Assembly (NCBI RefSeq): GCF_032854445.1
Contig: NC_088307.1
Span: 24,999,953 to 25,063,952 of the forward strand
DNA: 64,000 nucleotides
From: Liolophura sinensis
Lineage: Eukaryota; Mollusca; Polyplacophora; Chitonida; Chitonidae
Direction: 5' to 3'
The notes under the pieces were generated by a model that saw only the letters and a list, made by a program, of their open reading frames with translations, was not told where the DNA came from and did not search any database. The position numbers were made by a program, and so were the translations under genes. How positions within the stretch are numbered: position 1 is the first letter of the stretch; each line of letters begins with the position of its first letter. Positions 1 through 10,896 of this stretch are shown piece after piece.

Positions 1-35
1 CAGACATATCAGTGTGATTGGTTTTGTTGTTGCAG

Positions 36-140
36 GTTGAAGACCAGATGAAGTTGTTACAACACTGCTGGAGTGAACTTATACTGTTAGACTTTATATA
101 CAGACAGGTGAAAGAGAACTGGCAAGATGAATTTGTATTG
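36..140 (+). CDS. NR5A: NR5A/FTZ-F1 nuclear receptor, LBD exon (internal)
   Basis: This internal coding exon opens after a polypyrimidine-TTGCAG acceptor and gives 35 whole codons (phase 0 at both ends). The translation begins VEDQMKLLQHCWSEL and continues LLDFIYRQV. This matches helices 4-6 of the NR5A ligand-binding domain (VADQMxLLQNCWSEL in vertebrate SF-1/LRH-1, VDDQMKLLQHSWSD in insect FTZ-F1). NR5A proteins are monomeric orphan nuclear receptors acting on extended half-sites to control steroidogenic, developmental and metabolic genes. The donor read here is TTG|GTCAGT, with an unusual C at intron position +3; TTT|GTATTG six bases upstream is a weaker alternative. I preferred GTCAGT because the joined peptide aligns with the family without a gap. 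Earlier exons with the zinc fingers and Ftz-F1 box must lie to the left of the window. Confidence 0.88.
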
Positions 141-613
141 GTCAGTATTCTTGCATGTGGTATATAGTCCCCCAAATAAAATAAATGTATTAGTAATGTA
201 TGGCGTAAACACAAATCAAGAAAATTATACATAAATGTACTGGTAACATGTAAGTTGTGAAAATGGCATTCCCTGGAGGTTGATCATGCACAATGATTTT
301 AATCGCTATTTTTGTACTTTTATCCTATTTTTCTTTGAAAGAAGAGTGGCAGATATCAATATGTGGTGTTTTCTTTTCTGTTTGTCTGTCCGATTTTGAT
401 AAATTTTGATGTGCAGTTTTACTTTCTGGAACATTCGATGAAGTTTAAAAAAAAAAAAAAGACACCCTTATTCGTGCACATTAAATTTTTTGCATATTTC
501 AAGATTTCCTTGATTCCAACTGGTCATTTCAATAGTTTCTGTTCAATATTTCCTTCAAATATTGTACTGAAGATTATTATCTAATGGGTGTTTGATTTTC
601 TCCTTGATTTCAG
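141..613 (+). other. NR5A intron
   Basis: Intron of 473 bp between two LBD exons. It is AT-rich with an A run at 449-462. No repeat family or second coding signal is seen. The 73-codon open frame over 363-584 is low-complexity T/A sequence and ends before the splice acceptor. Confidence 0.75.
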
Positions 614-767
614 GCCAGTGGACATCATATAGCCTGTGACTATTTTGATAAGATAGGCTTAGGAGATGTACGGGAGCGGCTCTTAGAACTCATCAAGAAG
701 ATGAGGGACCTGAAAATAGACTATAACGAGTACATTTGTTTGAAGTTCCTCATCTTGCTCAATCCAG
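614..767 (+). CDS. NR5A: NR5A/FTZ-F1 nuclear receptor, LBD exon (internal)
   Basis: The acceptor TTGATTTCAG precedes it and the donor CCAG|GTGAGT follows. It has 154 nt: 51 codons plus one base (phase 1). The translation starts ASGHHIACDYFDKIG and ends YICLKFLILLNP. The last stretch is the conserved helix 8-9 segment of NR5A receptors (EFVCLKFLVLF in LRH-1, YVCMKFLILLNP in FTZ-F1). The match to the arthropod FTZ-F1 form is closer than to vertebrates at LILLNP. The segment between the previous exon and this one is the least conserved part of the domain, as usual for the family. Confidence 0.9.
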
Positions 768-973
768 GTGAGTTATCCTACCCATGTAATCGGCAGGTCA
801 GGGCATGGCACACTTAGACAAACAAAGGGGCGTTATTGTGACCTCAGGTATGCCGATTTCTCCAGCCATAAACCTGACTTCTGTGATATAAGTGAAAACA
901 TTTTGAGCCCAGCATTTAACGCCATTCAAAGAAGGAACTAAAGCGACCTTTAATTTTTAAGTTACAAGGGGTA

Positions 974-1650
974 ACTGTACCTGACTAATGAAATGTTTGA
1001 ATTATCAGTATGCCTCATATGAATTATCACTGTACCTGACTGATGAAATGTCTGAATTATCACTGTACCTGACTGATTAAATGTCTGAATTGTCAGTATG
1101 CCTGACTGATCAATTATCATTATGCCTCATATGAATTATCAGTGTACTTGACTGATGAAATGTATGAATTATCAGTGTACTTGATTGATGAAATGTCTGA
1201 ATTATCACTGTACCTGACTGATGAAATGTATGAATTATCACTGTACCTGACTGATGAAATGTATGACTTATCACTGTACCTGACTGATGAAATGTCTGAA
1301 TTATCACTGTACCTGGCTGATGAAATGTCTGAATTATCAGTGTACTTGACTGATGAAATGTCAGAATTATCACTGTACCTGACTGATTAAATGTCTGAAT
1401 TATCATTATACAAGACTGATTAAATGTCTGAATTATCACTATACCTGACTGATGAAATGTATGAATTATCACTGTACTTGACTGATGAAATGTCTGAATT
1501 ATCACTGTACCTGACTGATGAAATGTATGAATTATCACTGTACCTGACTGATGAAATGTCTGAATTATCATTATACAAGACTGATTAAATGTCTGAATTA
1601 TCACTGTACCTGACTGATGAAATGTCTGAATTATCAATATACCTGACTTG
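974..1650 (+). repeat. 33-bp minisatellite in the last NR5A intron
   Basis: About 20 head-to-tail copies of a 33-bp unit (core CTGACTGATGAAATG, then TCTGAATTATCACTGTAC). The outer copies are degenerate and the central ones nearly identical. Because 33 is a multiple of 3 and the unit lacks stops in several frames, it creates long open frames on both strands that are not genes. The array fills most of the 934-bp intron (768-1701) and stops about 50 bp before the exon. Confidence 0.95.
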
Positions 1651-1701
1651 GTTTATGTGTGCATTATTTCTTTACCTGACCCTCCACTCTTCCTCCCTCA
1701 G

Positions 1702-1949
1702 ATGTGTCGGGCGTGGACGGACGGGGCTTCGTGGAACAGTGTCAAGAGAAGGTCAACGCCTCCCTGCTCGAGTACTGTATGAACTTTCACCCCATGATGA
1801 AGGATAAGTTCGGTCAGGTGTTGCTAAGGCTACCCGAAATCCGCCTCGTTAGTATTCGCATGGAGGAGTACCTTTATTTCAAGCACATGAATGGCGAATT
1901 GCCAGAACAGACACTTCTGATGGAGATGTTACACTCGAAACGAAAGTGA
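1702..1949 (+). CDS. NR5A: NR5A/FTZ-F1 nuclear receptor, terminal exon with AF-2
   Basis: The acceptor TTCCTCCCTCAG lies directly before it. The carried G plus AT completes an Asp codon, so the phase agrees with the previous donor. The 248 nt end at TGA (1947-1949). The translation contains helix 10-11 ([20 protein letters not shown], compare [20 protein letters not shown] of LRH-1) and ends with the AF-2 activation helix LLMEMLHSKRK (LLMEMLHAKRK in FTZ-F1, LLIEMLHAKRA in LRH-1). The AF-2 helix recruits LxxLL co-activators. The native C-terminus of the receptor is therefore present. The exon is GC-richer than the introns around it. The only oddity is the minisatellite that ends about 50 bp upstream of the acceptor. 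Confidence 0.92.
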
Positions 1950-2120
1950 AAGCTTGGCTCATTTTCTTTGTTTTTGCTGCACACCAGTTCACCGGTTATC
2001 ACATCCATCCTAACTTTCCTCTCGTGGACTGAGTATTGTTGCAATTGTAGAATTGTATGGTTACCTGGCTATCACGTAAACCATAGCTTGTCTATTTGTA
2101 AATACTGTATCTTAAATCTA

Positions 2121-2157
2121 TATATATATATATATACATACATGTATATATATGCAC
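2121..2157. repeat. TA/TACA microsatellite
   Basis: An alternating TATATA/TACATA tract just after the NR5A stop. A similar (AT)n tract lies at 2738-2766. Confidence 0.85.
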
Positions 2158-3240
2158 ACACTTTGTCTGAAAAAAGGCTTTTATTGGCAGTGTATACCAT
2201 GTAGCCCAATTTGCAGCCTATTCAGAAGTTTATATAGGCTGGAGTTATCCCCCTTTATTGATGCCCGCTTCAGGAATGACGGTAAAGATTAGATCATACA
2301 GGTGGAGAAGAGTGGTTTTATTTTCCCCAGCATTTGGGACAGTGTCAATGCCAAAAGAGTGGATTTTTGGAGAGATTCAGACAGTTGCCACTTCTGCAGT
2401 TTAGCGATTGGGTTTTCGTTGCTGTTGGGCAATCCAGTGTTTCTGTGTTTCTCACATCACATCAACCGGCATTGGGTGCCCCTGGCCAATAGAGGGCGCT
2501 GATCTCTGTCAACTAATCCCAACACTCGGTCATTGTAGGCTTGGCGGTGTAAATAATATTAATGTAAAGCAGTGCTCGATTTTTGTTTTCAGACATCATA
2601 GTTACAAAAAGCACTGGTCATGCCAGTGGAACTTTTTTGGACAGGAAAATTATTTTTTAATTAGAAAATGTTGTGGAGAAAACGAAATGGTACAAAATGT
2701 TGATCGTTCATATATTTTGATTATACATACAAATACATATTATATATATATATATATATATATACTTATATATTTTATTACAAGACAGAAACATGGACAG
2801 TTAAGATAGCAAAGTTGTTTCTGAATGTCACTATTATTAAACGGTGACCTGGTTTAGATCCAACAAACTTACTACATGAAAATAAATTTCTGCGAAATTT
2901 ATTTGTACCCCCCCCATCACCACCCCCACCCCCCACCCGCTTAGTTTATGTGAATTGAAATTTATACAGCAAGGTTAATATCAACCTGTATTTTAACATG
3001 ACAAAAATGTATGTGTATGTTGGTGAGAATCAGTGAATCAGTCATGTAAATGTTACAAAACTTGTTTGTGAATCACCGTGTCGATTGAAGAAATTATATA
3101 TCTTGAATGATGGAACGCTTAATTTTCATCACAGATTAGTGAGTGGACAATTCATAGGACAACAAACCAGTGTTGGGAAATGCAGACAAATCAGTTACAC
3201 TTAATACTGAAGTGCTAAACTGGAAGAATCAGGAGAATAA

Positions 3241-3420
3241 CTGATTATTCTGGCCTGCTATTGATTCGTTGTGAATCAGTCTGCATGATGTAGTGAATCA
3301 CTGATTATTCTGGCCTGCTATTGATTCGTTGTGAATCAGTCTGCATGATGTAGTGAATCACTGATTATTCTGGCCTGCTATTGATTCATTGTGAATCAGT
3401 TTGCATGAAGTAATGAATCA
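3241..3420 (+). repeat. 60-bp tandem repeat, three copies
   Basis: Three exact 60-bp periods. Copies 1 and 2 are identical over all 60 bases and copy 3 differs at about four positions. Each unit holds a small hairpin, TGATTC-GTTGT-GAATCA. The surrounding 500 bp carry further GTGAATCA words. It lies in the probable NR5A 3'UTR. Confidence 0.95.
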
Positions 3421-4125
3421 TGCCTTAAACACCTGATGTTTTTGTTTGTTTTCATCTTTTTTTTTTTTTTTGCTTTTTGAAGTGCAGCAAATTGGTGAAT
3501 CACTTGAACAACACTTTGTGTACAACCGGTTCTGTATCTTTGTTATTGAATCACTTGTAGTTGTACATTGCCATTATTGATGTACACAAGTTTCACCCCT
3601 GAAATGTACATGTTCTTCGTTACTCACATATCATGATATTTTGAGTTGCATGAATGAAGGGAGCTAACTTTAAAAGTTACTTCCTTTCATTTCTCAAGCA
3701 ATCAGGGCTCACAATTGTAAGCACGTCATCTATCATGAGTTCTATGTTTGTTAATTTCTAAAGGCTTAACTCTTAAATTTTCTTTTTGGCATCATACATT
3801 GGATGCTGCCAATTCCAAAGATTTTAAGAGGAAATTGAATTACGAAGTCAAGTTCATTTTTGCCTCATTTGTAAATCATGTTATTGTATTCAGGGATTCC
3901 AGATAAATTTTTGATTGACATTTTCAATTTTACCAACAACTCACACATATGTATACTGTAGTAGTTCGTAATCTGCATGTAACATCTAATCAATCACAAG
4001 TGTTGTTACAATGTCACTAGTTGTAAAACATGGTGGCTCACGAAATACAAACTTACCAGTACTTTTTACTTAGGCTGTATGTATATTTGTGCGCATTTTG
4101 AGCAGAATGTGATGTTCAGATTTGT

Positions 4126-4222
4126 CTGTGCATCAATTCGTTCTGTGCATCAATTCATTCTGTGCATCAATTCGTTCTGTGCATCAGTTCGTTCTGTGCA
4201 TCAATTCGTTCTGTACATCATT
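4126..4222 (+). repeat. 17-bp tandem repeat
   Basis: Five to six copies of a 17-bp unit, CATCAATTCGTTCTGTG, with single-base variants. This array creates part of the 185-codon open frame at 4122-4679, which is otherwise featureless. Confidence 0.93.
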
Positions 4223-7200
4223 CATCATGATGAACGGGTGGTGTGTAAAACTAAACACTACGACAAAGTATGTTTTATTTATATCTTTTAATATGTACAG
4301 GCATAAAAGGAAAAAAATTAACACACACAAAAAAAAAAACATCAAACATGTTCAGTCCGGGAATTTGGGTGCTGAAACAGAGGTTTTCATTTTCTGTAGT
4401 AGACCCAGTTTTATTTACTTCCAACAGCATATTAGTCTAAGAGGCTTTAGAGCACACAATAAAGCACAATGTTACTCTGTAGGTATTAGGATCATTTTGA
4501 ATTTTTTTGATGACTGCCTACCTAGAGCTTATATGATGGAAAAAGATTCAGGTAAAATTGCACTTCATGCAGAACACAGGTTGACAGTCATCTCAACAAT
4601 TTTTCTCAGTGTGATAGTTAAGTGCACTTACTTACTTCCAGAACTTTTACAGTGTAGAACATGCACAGATTTATGTTGATGTGTGTCAGTCGTTCAATCA
4701 TTCTGTTTGAATGACTGATTCTTCGAGACACAAATGCTTGCATGTGAGTACTTTGCTACAGCTAAAATTTTGAGAACAGGCCATGATGTTCTATCCCAAA
4801 GTCTTGTGTGCCCAAAATGTTGGAAATGACACGTGTCTACCCAAATTGAGGTTGCTAGAAAATCTTTAAATCACTGTGTTGCATACATCAAATCATTAAA
4901 TTTTAGCATTTAACAGCTATGACTACGCATTTGTCTTTGATGCAGATTTAAAATGGTTTTATACTTTTTTGCTTAATTCAGATAATTTACATGCACACAT
5001 ATAATTGTTTCCATTACTGACTAGAACAATTTTTGTTAACTCTTGTCTTAACATGGTTAAATTCTTTAAGGAAGAATACCTCCCCATTTTCAGTTGGAAT
5101 TGTGATCATTCAGTTTTTTTTTTTTTTTTTTTTTGGCTTTTCTTCACCTTTTTGTTTAATGTGTACAGGTAAATGACAGCAGTTTTGTTTTTTTCATTCT
5201 TCAGACAAATTATCTTTTTAAGTTGCACTAGTTAACTGTACTTCAAAAATTTACACTGTGACAGGGTTTGCGTTGGCAGATTTTATGATTACGCAAATGT
5301 AGAGACTTTACAACTTTATCATGATACGTGTACATGTGTGTATCCATTTTGTTTTTAGTGCATGTGTACTCCAGTAATGTTTTACAATGTTTGCTCAATC
5401 ATTGGATAGTTTGTATTACATGCTTGCATTTTAGCTGGCCACAGTTTTTAACCACATATGATTGTAAATTTTCATGTTATACATGAATTTGAAAACATTT
5501 TAAATAATGTGATGTGACCCCAAAAATCTAGTGTAAAAAAACACATGCATCAAAGGCGGTAGAGAATTTTGAACTGAATCTTCTTTGTTATTTTTCAAGA
5601 AAAAAATTTTGTCAGTGTAACAACCTGCAAAATAATATTTTGAATTTATGGTGAGTTTTTGTTTGTCAAGTTTTGATGATAATGAACTGTCTTGTCTAAC
5701 ACCCAATTGGACTGGCTGGTTTTGAAGCATTTGAAAAAAAAGAAGAGGCTGCCAAAAGCATTTACAATAATTACAGTTTTGGTTTTGCGTCTTAAACCTT
5801 GCTGTTTCAGTTGCCCTATGAAATCCTTGTAAACAGGTATGGCATGTTGATACAACTAAAAGGTCATCTTTCTTTGTATGCAGCCACGTTAAAATCTACA
5901 AAAAAAAACACCACAAAGTTATTTTTTTTGTGTGTGTCATAATTTGGGAAACGTTTAATTTTTTTTAAAAATTAATTAAATTGAGACTAAGTGAGACTAT
6001 TATATATTAACAGCCTATTGTGTTGCTTCAGATAAGAAAAAAAGCCTAAGACAACATATCACCTTGCCAAAGACCACCTTAGATTGATATTGTTTGCACT
6101 TGAAAACACAACAGAAATTGATTTTTAAAAAAATCACAAAGTATTTTCAGAGGGCTTTCTCTGATCGGTCTGGTGATGCCACTCTGGTGTAAAAATTATC
6201 AATTCACTAGGAAATGAATTTGCATTCTCATCTTTGGATTCTCATCTCACGTTAAAAAAGACAACAGCAAAAAAAAGAAGAAAAAAAGAAAATGTAATGG
6301 AAAATTGTTATTTTATTGTTATTGTTGTATCATTATAAACAATATTTGAATTTTCCATGAAAGGATAAAACTGATGTGTGCAATTGTTGGAATAACTATT
6401 CAGTCACGACCTCGTCATGGTTTTTTTGTTTGTTTTTCTTTTCTCCAGCTATGGATAGCTGTGAAGTGCCATGCCTGAAGACTTTTTTGCTTTGTACATG
6501 TATCAAGAAAACCAGGTTTTAATACATATCATAGCTGTCCCATCCCCAAATAAAAATGGGTAAGTCCAGGTGGGAATAATGACAAACCGTGTAATTACAG
6601 CCACATATAGACAGCGGTAACTTTTACTGTGGAGACAAACAGCAAGAGTTTTAGTTTAACTGATAATATTCATACGATACTTGATTTGACAGGCTTTTTT
6701 AAGCTCGGGATTGATTGATGAATAGAGAGAAAAAAAGAAAAGTTCCAAAATATTCTATTAAAGAAAGATCCTCACATCCAACCACAGGTGTATTATATAT
6801 ATATTACAGGTATTGTATATCATATCTTAAGTCACTGATGTCATCGTTGTTTTTCCTCAGTGGAAATGGTATCGACCTTGTCACAGAGTACAGTCATGTT
6901 TTGTTTTGTTTTCCATGTACATTCAAAGTGCCTTTTTGTAAAATAATCAGTGTAATTGTGTCCAACAGAAAGATGGCCAGTGTCAAGATTCATAGTATTT
7001 GTCACTTTTTATGAAAACCTCTCAACCCACCTCTCCCCGCTGAAGGAGTAGTGATGTGGGAGTGGGACTTCATATGGTGAGGGAGGAGCTTACTTTTGTT
7101 GTGTAAACCAAAGAGCTCACGCCACTAAGGGGGTTTTATTTGTAAACACGAAACTGTGAAAATTAATGTCATTCTTCTAGCCTTTGTAATGTTTTCCACA

Positions 7201-7379
7201 GAATTTTTAACAATTGTAAGCTGTAAATAGCACGATTTGTACCCATCGTTTATGTGCTCCTTGTTGCTTTTGAGCAAGTCTAAAGTTATCTCCGCCTGGC
7301 AGTTGTCTTCTACAGTCTTCTCTGTAACATTATGAGTAAAATGACGGTACACTCTTAAACTAGTGTTTACACTCTTAAA

Positions 7380-7581
7380 CCTTAATTTCTTAACCTTTTG
7401 GAATATGAAAGAGCAGCTTTGAGTGCTTTTATGAACATTTATAATTAGATATAACTACATTGGTTGGATTGGCCACTTTCAGAGCTTTGCAAAAAGTATA
7501 ATTTTATCAGTCCACACAGAAAAATGCCTTCAGAATGTGCTGGAATAAATATCTTAAAAACATGAGACTGAAGAATTACAG
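7380..7581 (-). mobile_element. MITE-like element family B, copy 1
   Basis: A ~200-bp element also found at 43310, 43631 and 50709. The shared core includes ACTACATTGGTTGGATTGGCC and CAGAGCTTTGCAAAAAGTAT. The ends are imperfect inverted repeats (TAATTTCTTAACCTTTTGGA on the left; CTGTAATTCTTCAGTCTCAT as the complement of the right end). No coding capacity, so it is non-autonomous. Confidence 0.75.
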
Positions 7582-7960
7582 TAGTTGATACTTTTTAATA
7601 TAAATTTAATTAAAAGGAATTTTTGATTTTCAAATTCTATATGTTGATTTTATAGGTAACCTCAAAATTGTATTTTGGCCTCCTGATGTGAAAAACAGAT
7701 TTAAATTCCAACCCCACCCCCCTCCACCCACAAGGCTTGAATCTTCCAAATCTTTACCCAAGGGAAATAATTATGAAATTCCAAACACTTTGTAGCATGA
7801 AGTAACTGATCCAGTAGAATTTATGACTTAATTCTCTATTGGTATTTTGTCTATTCTCTGATCAAATATAAACCTGAGATAGCCAAATATATATGCTCTC
7901 TCACAGCTTTACCAAGCGCTTTTCTGCTCAGCTAGGATCATTATTACTAAACAGTGCCAT

Positions 7961-8002
7961 ACATATATATACATATATATATATATACATGTATATATAT
8001 AA

Positions 8003-8053
<51 letters not shown>

Positions 8054-8056
8054 CAT
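7961..8056. repeat. TA-rich microsatellite
   Basis: About 95 bp of (TA)n interrupted by TACA/TACATG. It encodes the poly-YI run of a spurious open frame at 7893-8255. Confidence 0.95.
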
Positions 8057-8804
8057 CTTTAACGCATTAGTAGGTCTGGGAATGAGACAAGACTATAGCG
8101 TGTCAAATGTTGCCTTATATTTGTTATGGTATACCACAGTATCATTGTACTCCCACAGGGCATGTCCTTGCAAAAGACAATCCAAATTTGGCGTAGTGAA
8201 ATCATGCTTTTATTATTACATGAAGACAAATATTATAAAGGAAGCTGTACATTAATGTTTTTAACATTACCACAAATAGCAGTTATTTTGGAATTGTGCG
8301 CCTAATACAGTTTCAAGATTTTATACAAAACGTCGTTGGGGCATCATGAATGGGAACGCAAGTGTTGTTACAGTTAATTTTAGTTTATTTTAATTTTTCT
8401 TTTTTTTTTTTGTGTCGTCTTGTTGGAATATATGCCTATAAGCGCGGATATGGTGGGAATATGTTCATCTTAATTGTGATTAAAACTAAATTGAATTTTA
8501 ATTAACTTGACTTTGTTCTGATTTGTACATGTAAGAGTAGTTTTTGCTTGTTTTGTTGTCTTTTGAATGACTGCCATGGAGTCGAACCCAAAAGGACATG
8601 ACAGGACAAGCCTCAGTGGCAAGATACGCGAGTTTACTCAGTACACAAGGTTTGGGAATTTCTACACTCTAGAAAGTCTGTACATCACACATGGGAAAGT
8701 TTGTCAGTAATATGCCAATGGTTGGTGGTTTATACTCATGTCTCAGGCATTGCACTTCTCTCCACCCGTGAAAGTGACTTCCACTTTGTTACATAAGGTG
8801 TGGT

Positions 8805-9304
8805 GGGGGCCATGGAGGTCAGTGTGCCAGTCCGGCATGTTCACACAAGAGCCGCTCACCAGTGCGGACACTATGAATTCAAGTCCAGCTCATGTTGGCT
8901 TCCTCTCCAGCCATACAGGGGCCTCTGTGGCTCAGTTGGTTAGCGCGCTAGCGCAGCGTAATGATCCAGGAGTCTCTCACCAATGCGGTCGCTGTGAGTT
9001 CAAGTCCAGCTCATGCTGGCTTCCCGGCCGTAAGTGGGAAGGTCTGACAGCAACCTGTGGATGGTCGTGGGTTTCTCAAGGGCTTTGCCCAGTTTCCTCC
9101 CACCATAATGCTGACCGCCGTCATATAAATGAAATATTCTTGAGTACGGCGTAAAACACCAATCAAATAAATAAATAAATAAATCCAGCCATACATATTG
9201 CCAGCAACCTGCGGATGGCTGTGCCTTGTTTCCTTCCACCACATTGCCTGCCACTGTCATGTAATAGAAATTCTTGAATACAGCATAAAACACCAATCAA
9301 AGAA
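8805..9304 (+). mobile_element. Older tRNA-type SINE, split by a younger copy
   Basis: The left part (to 8917) holds a degenerate tRNA-like head ending in a box B-like GAATTCAAGTCC. The right part (9196-9304) resumes with CAGCAACCTGCGGATGG and ends with AGCATAAAACACCAATC, the normal SINE body. A complete younger copy lies between them. The left boundary is approximate. Confidence 0.8.
8918..9184 (+). mobile_element. Full-length tRNA-derived SINE with TSD
   Basis: A 267-bp copy. It has a tRNA-like head with box A (TGGCTCAGTTGGTTAGCGC) and box B (GAGTTCAAGTCC), a conserved central part (TTTCCTCCCACCATAATGCT), a 3' segment (TTGAGTACGGCGTAAAACAC) and an (AATA)n tail. The 11-bp direct repeat CCAGCCATACA at 8907-8917 and 9185-9195 is the target-site duplication. 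Boxes A and B are the internal RNA polymerase III promoter. The body resembles the deeply conserved SINE domain described in molluscs and cnidarians (possibly Nin-DC); that name is from memory and unverified. This copy is the best family reference in the window. Confidence 0.92.
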
Positions 9305-9904
9305 GTCATTAAAATCAGCCTACTACACGCAGATATTGCTGGGATATGTGACAAAGAAATTAAACTCCGAATAATCTAAACAAGCCTGGGTGGAGGAAAC
9401 CAGAGTTTAATTAAAACCCCCGATCTCTGACAATCAGCTGATCAGCTTGTCAATGAAAGCTTTGATTTCCTAGAGTAATGGACAGCTTATAGACACCACA
9501 GCCCCGAGAACAGTGGTGGCAGGGAGCTTAAAGGGATACAGAATCAGCGCTGATTAGCTCACAGTGGAGAGAGGATTTCCTGGGTTAAAACCTGCAGCCT
9601 TGGTCACTCTTGAATAAATCTGCCATATGCAAAAGCCTGAATTTGCCTATCTCCCTCACCAGTCAGTCAGACTCGATTATATATCTCTTTAAAGTGAAAA
9701 TAAATGATGCATCAGTGTCATTCCTAGTGAAGCGCAAAACTGTACCAGTACTCACTTATCTTTATTTGGCTGGCATTGAGCCTTGTGAGTTCAAACTTTT
9801 AAAAAACAGGCATACATTAGCCACACATCCACAGCCCATGCTTTATCTCAGGGAATCTCACTCCAGTGTGAGTCGTTGTCAGCATCAATTATATATTCCT
9901 TTGA

Positions 9905-10049
9905 ATTTATTTATTTGGGAGTTGTATGATGTACCGAAGAATGTTTCACTTGTATGATGGCAGCCAGCATTATAGTGGGAGGAAACTGGGCGAAGCCTGG
10001 CGGAAACCTGCAACCATCCACAGGATGCTGGCAGACCTTCCCTTACGTG
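9905..10049 (-). mobile_element. tRNA-type SINE, 5'-truncated
   Basis: Reverse-strand copy starting with the ATTTATTT tail complement, followed by TGTATGATGGCAGCCAGCAT and GTGGGAGGAAACTGGGC. The tRNA head is missing. Confidence 0.85.
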
Positions 10050-10298
10050 CAAGTTTAAATTTTTAAAAAGTGAGAACATTGTCATGCTTGAATACTGGAT
10101 ATTGTTTTATGATTTATTACCTCTCATTTTGGATATTAATCTTGATGTAACCGTATCCATTCATATTGCCCTCTCTTTTCCTATAAATGCAGGCCTACCT
10201 TTACAAAAACCTAGATTTGGCAGCAAGGCTACCAGCTCACCTGTAGGAGACACATGAATGCAAAACTTTAGCTCCATACATAAAGTACTGAAATGATC

Positions 10299-10602
10299 AA
10301 TCTGGTAATTTATGGTAATTAATACGCACACAAACTATTAGGGATGGAAGATCCCCCTTGTCTCATTGTGCTTTCTATGCTTGCAGAACTTCAGCTCAGT
10401 ACATGCTGTATTTTTATAGATACCACTCCTAACACTTTGTTTAACCTATGATTCTAATACAAAATACACTAAATCAAGAATTTGGTAATTTACGGTATTT
10501 AATATGCACACACTGAATCAATGATGGAATATCCCCCTCGTGTTATTGTGCTCTTCATGTATGCCAACCATGATTTCAGTACCGGCAGTACTTTTTAAGA
10601 TT
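10299..10602. repeat. Diverged 180-bp tandem duplication
   Basis: The block at 10299-10425 recurs at 10479-10602. Shared words include GGTAATTTA, TTAATA.GCACACA and ATCCCCCT. The divergence shows it is old. It lies between the two genes, just beyond the poly(A) site of the - strand gene. Confidence 0.75.
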
Positions 10603-10614
10603 ATTGTTATTGGG

Positions 10615-10689
10615 TAACAAAAAACCAACCAAACAAACAAAAATTAGCAAGACATATACAATATTACATGTACAAGTAAGAGCTTTATT
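10615..10689 (-). terminator. Poly(A) signal of the taperin-like gene
   Basis: On the - strand AATAAA (10689-10684) is followed within ~40 nt by a long T/GT-rich tract (complement of 10615-10645, TTTGTTTGTTTGGTTGG). This is a textbook poly(A) signal plus downstream element. Cleavage would fall near 10660-10670, giving a 3'UTR of ~5.8 kb from the stop at 16496. Confidence 0.6.
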
Positions 10690-10896
10690 AGCACATATTA
10701 TTGACACCAAGTATATACAGATGATACACATCTCTCAGTAAATAATAAGCCGTAACAACATAATGTCAGTAATAACCACAACGTAATACAAATGCAGTAT
10801 TACATCGGTGTCCAGAAGGAAGGGGGCGGGAAAATAGGACGTATTTTACGCAAGAGCCAATATGGCACATCTCATCAAGAACAAAGGGTCAAATAA

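Larger units (their letters stand above)
1950..8560 (+). other. NR5A 3'UTR and downstream T-rich DNA
   Basis: No coding sequence is recognisable after the NR5A stop. The stretch is T-rich on the + strand. Apart from one MITE-like element (7380-7581) it has no SINE copies, unlike the DNA to the right, which suggests that much of it is transcribed 3'UTR. Candidate poly(A) signals are AATAAA at 2881-2886, 4458-4463 and around 6546 and 7542; I cannot decide between them. Pumilio-type motifs (TGTAAATA near 2097, TGTATATA near 2143) follow the stop closely. A C-rich run lies at about 2909-2938. Confidence 0.5.

Noticed and set aside
1110-1637. 175-aa open frame (-) and shorter + frames with QTFHQSGTVI-type repeats
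   Set aside because: Produced entirely by the 33-bp intronic minisatellite, which is open on both strands.
4122-4679. 185-aa open frame after NR5A
   Set aside because: Starts in the 17-bp repeat and continues in low-complexity AT-rich sequence; no recognisable domain.
8576-8710. 44-aa open frame beginning MESNPKGHDRTSLSG
   Set aside because: Looks protein-like and has an acceptable start context, but has no homology I recognise, no splice partner and no poly(A) evidence. Worth a translated search only.
8918-9010. Possible tRNA gene (box A and box B present)
   Set aside because: It is the head of a SINE with a target-site duplication; the acceptor and anticodon arms do not form a normal tRNA.
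8738-9296. Open frames of 138 aa (+) and 98 aa (-)
   Set aside because: They run through nested SINE copies; similar peptides (GVLHVIQEYF, GVSRHTQEYF) appear at every SINE, e.g. 22220, 39402, 52874.
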